DNA from: Bathymodiolus brooksi
Taxonomy: Eukaryota > Mollusca > Bivalvia > Mytilida > Modiolidae
DNA: 64,000 nucleotides
Assembly: GCA_963680875.1 (NCBI GenBank)
Contig: OY804579.1
Span: 84,805,095 to 84,869,094 of the forward strand
Reading direction: 5' to 3'
Shown: positions 58,701-64,000 of the stretch, piece after piece
Numbering within the stretch: position 1 is the first letter of the stretch
Layout of the letters: each line of letters opens with the position of its first letter
The notes under the pieces: generated by a model
Databases searched by the model: none
Seen by the model: only the letters and a program-made list of their open reading frames with translations
What the model was told of the DNA's origin: nothing
Made by a program: the position numbers and the translations under genes

Positions 58701-59215
58701 ATAATTCTCAAGATTCAAATATTACATGTCTTAGGGAGATAAAAAAGACATGTATAATTCTCAGGATCAAATATTACATGTCTTAGGGAGAGAAAAAAGA
58801 CATGTATAATTCTCAAGATCAAATATTACATGTCTTAGGGAGAGAAAAAAGACATGTATAATTCTCAAGATCAAATATTACATGTCTTAGGGAGAGAAAA
58901 AAGACATGTATAATTCTCAAGATCAAATATTACATGTCTTAGAGAGAGAAAAAAGACATGTATAATTCTCAAGATCAAATATTACATGTCTTAGGGAGAG
59001 AAAAAAGACATGTATAATTCTCAAGATCAAATATTACATGTCTTAGGGAGAGAAAAAAGACATGTATAATTCTCAAGATCAAATATTACATGTCTTAGGG
59101 AGAGAAAAAAGACATGTATAATTCTCAAGATCAAATATTACATGTCTTGGGGAGATAAAAAAAAGACATGTATAATTCTCCAGATCAAATATTACATGTC
59201 TTAGGGAGAGAAAAA
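49150..59215 (+). repeat. Higher-order repeat: two blocks of about 5.3 kb, offset 5316 bp
   Basis: Markers 5316 bp apart are GAGCG at 49251 and 54567, GATAC at 49566 and 54882, ATTCTTAGG at 50003 and 55319, ATTCCCC at 51306 and 56622, TAGAGAGAG at 52011 and 57327 and at 53624 and 58940, and ATTCTCAAAA at 52712 and 58028. The match is lost near 59215. This period is 57 bp longer than the neighbouring 5259-bp one, so the two duplications are separate events that overlap. Confidence 0.8.
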
Positions 59216-62200
59216 AGACATGTATAATTCTCCAGATCAAATATTACATGTCTTAGGGAGAGAAAAAAGACATGTATAATTCTCAAGATCAAATATTATG
59301 TGTCTTAGGGAGAGAAAAAAGACATGTATAATTCTCAAGATCAAATATTACATGTCTTAGGGAGAGAAAAAAGACATGTATAATTCTCACGATAAAATAT
59401 TACATGTCTTAGGGAGAGAAAAAAGACATGTATAATTCTCAAGATCAAATATTACATGTCTTAGGGAGAGAGAAAAGACATGTATAATTCTCCAGATCAA
59501 ATATTACATGTCTTAGGGAGAGAAAAAAGACATGTATAATTCTCAAGATCAAATATTACATGTCTTAGGGAGAGAGAAAAGACATGTATAATTCTCAAGA
59601 TCAAATATTACATGTCTTAGGGAGATAAAAAAGACATGTATAATTCTCAAGATCAAATATTACATGTCTTAGGGAGAGAAAAAAGACATGTATAATTCTC
59701 AAGATCAAATATTACATGTCTTAGGGAGAGAAAAAAGACATGTATAATTCTCAAGATCAAATATTACATGTCTTAGGGAGATAAAAAAAAGACATGTATA
59801 ATTCTCAAGATCAAATATTACATGTCTTAGGGAGAGAAAAAAGACATGTATAATTCTCAAGATCAAATATTACATGTCTTAGGGAGATAAAAAAGACATG
59901 TATAATTCTCAAGATCAAATATTACATGTCTTAGGGAGAAAAAAAAGACATGTATAATTCTCCAGATCAAATATTACATGTCTTAGGGAGAGAAAAAAGA
60001 CATGTATAATTCTCAAGATCAAATATTACATGCCTTAGGGAGAGAAAAAAGACATGTATAATTCTCCAGATCAAATATTACATGTCTTAGGGAGAGAAAA
60101 AAGACATGTATAATTCTCAAGATCAAATATTATGTGTCTTAGGGAGAGAAAAAAGACATGTATAATTCTCAAGATCAAATATTACATGTCTTAGGGAGAG
60201 AAAAAGGACATGTATAATTCTCAAGATCAAATATTACATGTCTTAGGGAGAGAAAAAAGACATGTATAATTCTCAAGATCAAATATTACATGTCTTAGGG
60301 AGAGAAAAAAGACATGTATAATTCTCAAGATCAAATATTACATGTCTTAGGGAGAGAAAAAAGACATGTATAATTCTCAAAATCAAATATTACATGTCTT
60401 AGGGAGAGAAAAAAGACATGTATAATTCTCCAGATCAAATATTACATGTCTTAGGGAGAGAAAAAAGACATGTATAATTCTCAAGATCAAATATTACATG
60501 TCTTAGGGAGAGAAAAAAGACATGTATAATTCTCCAGATCAAATATTACATGTCTTAGGGAGATAAAAAAGACATGTATAATTCTTAGGATCAAATATTA
60601 CATGTCTTAGGGAGAGAAAAAAGACATGTATAATTCTCAAGATCAAATATTACATGTCTTAGGGAGCGAAAAAAGACATGTATAATTCTCAAGATCAAAT
60701 ATTACATGTCTTAGGGAGATAAAAAAGACATGTATAATTCTCACGATCAAATATTACATGTCTTAGGGAGAGAAAAAAGACATGTATAATTCCCCAGATC
60801 AAATATTACATGTCTTAGGGAGATAAAAAAAGACATGTATAATTCTCAAGATCAAATATTACATGTCTTAGGGAGAGAAAAAAGACATGTATAATTCTCA
60901 AGATCAAATATTACGTGTCTTAGGGAGAGAAAAAAGACATGTATAATTCTCAAGATCAAATATTACATGTCTTAGGGAGAGAGAAAAGACATGTATAATT
61001 CTCCAGATCAAATATTACATGTCTTAGGGAGAGAAAAAAGACATGTATAATTCTCAAGATCAAATATTACATGTCTTAGGGAGAGAGAAAAGACATGTAT
61101 AATTCTCAAGATCAAATATTACATGTCTTAGGGAGAGAAAAAAGACATGTATAATTCTCAAGATCAAATATTACATGTCTTAGGGAGATAAAAAAGACAT
61201 GTATAATTCTCAAGATCAAATATTACATGTCTTAGGGAGAGAAAAAAGACATGTATAATTCTCAAGATTCAAATATTACATGTCTTAGGGAGATAAAAAA
61301 GACATGTATAATTCTCAGGATCAAATATTACATGTCTTAGGGAGAGAAAAAAGACATGTATAATTCTCAAGATCAAATATTACATGTCTTAGGGAGAGAA
61401 AAAAGACATGTATAATTCTCAAGATCAAATATTACATGTCTTAGGGAGAGAAAAAAGACATGTATAATTCTCAAGATCAAATATTACATGTCTTAGAGAG
61501 AGAAAAAAGACATGTATAATTCTCAAGATCAAATATTACATGTCTTAGGGAGAGAAAAAAGACATGTATAATTCTCAAGATCAAATATTACATGTCTTAG
61601 GGAGAGAAAAAAGACATGTATAATTCTCAAGATCAAATATTACATGTCTTAGGGAGAGAAAAAAGACATGTATAATTCTCAAGATCAAATATTACATGTC
61701 TTAGGGAGATAAAAAAGACATGTATAATTCTCAAGATCAAATATTACATGTCTTAGGGAGAAAAAAAAGACATGTATAATTCTCCAGATCAAATATTACA
61801 TGTCTTAGGGAGAGAAAAAAGACATGTATAATTCTCAAGATCAAATATTACATGTCTTAGGGAGAGAAAAAAGACATGTATAATTCTCCAGATCAAATAT
61901 TACATGTCTTAGGGAGAGAAAAAAGACATGTATAATTCTCAAGATCAAATATTATGTGTCTTAGGGAGAGAAAAAAGACATGTATAATTCTCAAGATCAA
62001 ATATTACATGTCTTAGGGAGAGAAAAAGGACATGTATAATTCTCAAGATCAAATATTACATGTCTTAGGGAGAGAAAAAAGACATGTATAATTCTCACGA
62101 TAAAATATTACATGTCTTAGGGAGAGAAAAAAGACATGTATAATTCTCAAGATCAAATATTACATGTCTTAGGGAGAGAAAAAAGACATGTATAATTCTC

Positions 62201-63107
62201 AAAATCAAATATTACATGTCTTAGGGAGAGAAAAAAGACATGTCTAATTCTCAAGATCAAATATTACATGTCTTAGGGAGAGAAAAAAGACATGTATAAT
62301 TCTCAAGATCAAATATTACATGTCTTAGGGAGAGAAAAAAGACATGTATAATTCTCCAGATCAAATATTACATGTCTTAGGGAGAGAAAAAAGACATGTA
62401 TAATTCTCAAGATCAAATATTATGTGTCTTAGGGAGAGAAAAAAGACATGTATAATTCTCAAGATCAAATATTACATGTCTTAGGGAGAGAAAAAAGACA
62501 TGTATAATTCTCACGATAAAATATTACATGTCTTAGGGAGAGAAAAAAGACATGTATAATTCTCAAGATCAAATATTACATGTCTTAGGGAGAGAGAAAA
62601 GACATGTATAATTCTCCAGATCAAATATTACATGTCTTAGGGAGAGAAAAAAGACATGTATAATTCTCAAGATCAAATATTACATGTCTTAGGGAGAGAG
62701 AAAAGACATGTATAATTCTCAAGATCAAATATTACATGTCTTAGGGAGAGAAAAAAGACATGTATAATTCTCAAGATCAAATATTACATGTCTTAGGGAG
62801 ATAAAAAAGACATGTATAATTCTCAAGATCAAATATTACATGTCTTAGGGAGAGAAAAAAGACATGTATAATTCTCAAGATTCAAATATTACATGTCTTA
62901 GGGAGATAAAAAAGACATGTATAATTCTCAGGATCAAATATTACATGTCTTAGGGAGAGAAAAAAGACATGTATAATTCTCAAGATCAAATATTACATGT
63001 CTTAGGGAGAGAAAAAAGACATGTATAATTCTCAAGATCAAATATTACATGTCTTAGGGAGAGAAAAAAGACATGTATAATTCTCAAGATCAAATATTAC
63101 ATGTCTT
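52011..63107 (+). repeat. Higher-order repeat of 1613 bp (31 monomers)
   Basis: The TAGAGAGAG variant is paired at 52011 and 53624, 57327 and 58940, and 61494 and 63107, each 1613 bp apart. The module is older than the 5316- and 4167-bp duplications, because it is carried along inside them. Confidence 0.75.
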
Positions 63108-63455
63108 AGAGAGAGAAAAAAGACATGTATAATTCTCAAGATCAAATATTACATGTCTTAGGGAGAGAAAAAAGACATGTATAATTCTCAAGATCAAATA
63201 TTACATGTCTTAGGGAGAGAAAAAAGACATGTATAATTCTCAAGATCAAATATTACATGTCTTAGGGAGAGAAAAAAGACATGTATAATTCTCAAGATCA
63301 AATATTACATGTCTTAGGGAGATAAAAAAAAGACATGTATAATTCTCCAGATCAAATATTACATGTCTTAGGGAGAGAAAAAAGACATGTATAATTCTCC
63401 AGATCAAATATTACATGTCTTAGGGAGAGAAAAAAGACATGTATAATTCTCAAGA
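56515..63455 (+). repeat. Higher-order repeat: two blocks of about 2.8 kb, offset 4167 bp
   Basis: Markers 4167 bp apart are CACGAT at 56575 and 60742, ATTCCCC at 56622 and 60789, TAGAGAGAG at 57327 and 61494, ATTCTCAAAA at 58028 and 62195, and the long A-run unit at 59155 and 63322. The match ends near 59290 and 63455. The copies are separated by about 1.4 kb of other monomers. Confidence 0.8.
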
Positions 63456-64000
63456 TCAAATATTACATGTCTTAGGGAGATAAAAAAGACATGTATAATT
63501 CTCAAGATCAAATATTACATGTCTTAGGGAGAAAAAAAAGACATGTATAATTCTCCAGATCAAATATTACATGTCTTAGGGAGAGAAAAAAGACATGCAT
63601 AATTCTCAAGATCAAATATTACATGTCTTAGGGAGAGAAAAAAGACATGTATAATTCTCAAGATCAAATATTACATGTCTTAGGGAGATAAAAAAGACAT
63701 GTATAATTCTCAAGATCAAATATTACATGTCTTAGGGAGAGAAAAAAGACATGTATAATTCTCAAGATTCAAATATTACATGTCTTAGGGAGATAAAAAA
63801 GACATGTATAATTCTTAGGATCAAATATTACATGTCTTAGGGAGAGAAAAAAGACATGTATAATTCTCAAGATCAAATATTACATGTCTTAGGGAGCGAA
63901 AAAAGACATGTATAATTCTCAAGATCAAATATTACATGTCTTAGGGAGAGAAAAAAGACATGTCTAATTCTCAAGATCAAATATTACATGTCTTAGGGAG

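Larger units (their letters stand above)
39588..64000 (+). repeat. Satellite array of 52-bp monomers, continues past the window
   Basis: Tandem monomers of 52 bp fill the last 24.4 kb (about 470 units). One monomer reads ATAATTCTCAAGATCAAATA, then TTACATGTCTTAGGGAGAG, then AAAAAAGACATGT. TACATGTCTT and AAGACATGTA form a perfect 10-bp inverted repeat around a 12-nt purine loop. Variants recur: TTACGTG or TTATGTG in the left arm, CTCCAG or CTCACGATAAA near the start, GATAAAAAAG, GAGCG, AAGATTCAAAT and CTTAGGATC. The left edge is abrupt, without degenerate units, and no ORF of 60 codons exists in the array. Function is unknown: centromeric, heterochromatic or a simple expansion are all possible. 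Confidence 0.95.

Noticed and set aside
39588..64000. CRISPR-like regular repeats
   Set aside because: There are no unique spacers between repeats: the whole 52-bp unit is repeated, no cas genes exist and the context is eukaryotic.
39588..64000. Telomere-related array, because each monomer contains TTAGGG once
   Set aside because: A single hexamer every 52 bp is not a telomeric tract, and no tandem TTAGGG is present.
1..64000. tRNA, rRNA or other structured RNA genes
   Set aside because: None was recognised by eye. A covariance-model search would be needed to exclude short ones.

Overview
The window looks like intergenic and intronic DNA of a bivalve mollusc, probably a mytilid mussel. The reasons are AT-rich sequence, large introns with GT..AG borders, abundant pearl-like repeats (AGCTCACCTGA... 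to ...GAGCCTCTAG) typical of bivalves, Penelope-like 3' fragments of a type I associate with mussels, and long minisatellites. No bacterial features were seen. The species call is inference.

Layout. 1-14.6 kb is almost wholly transposons: a palindromic MITE, three pearl (Helentron-like) elements, a LINE C-terminal relic, an L1/Tx1-like LINE nested in the second pearl element with an 11-bp target duplication, and a CR1/jockey-like LINE relic whose catalytic FxDD box is destroyed. 15.1-36.4 kb holds the one host gene I can reconstruct, on the + strand: two near-identical EGF-domain exons (15192-15338, 16539-16685), a juxtamembrane exon (30018-30063), a transmembrane exon (32716-32795) and a short terminal exon ending in TAA (36363-36382). 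All splice phases agree. The product is the C-terminal part of a type I membrane protein with EGF repeats and a tail of roughly a dozen residues. Its 5' exons lie to the left of what I could recognise or outside the window.

The introns of that gene are full of mobile DNA: a foldback-like element that split an antisense zinc-finger exon with a 9-bp duplication, two head-to-tail pearl elements, a 40-bp minisatellite interrupted by a second Helentron-like family, Penelope-like fragments and three Harbinger-like MITEs. From 38724 an inverted copy of the 5' end of the nested LINE plus its pearl flank leads straight into a satellite of 52-bp monomers. The satellite fills 39588-64000 and runs off the window, about 470 monomers in all.

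The most striking feature is this satellite. Each monomer carries a perfect 10-bp inverted repeat, and diagnostic variant monomers recur at exact offsets (835, 935, 1613, 4167, 5259 and 5316 bp), giving nested higher-order repeats. The second theme is that two sequence-unrelated element families share one architecture (5' terminal hairpin, tandem-repeat core of about 155-170 bp, 3' hairpin, CTAG-T end), and that the 5' hairpin is kept by compensatory changes. Coordinates of repeats and homology limits were read by eye and may be off by a few bases.
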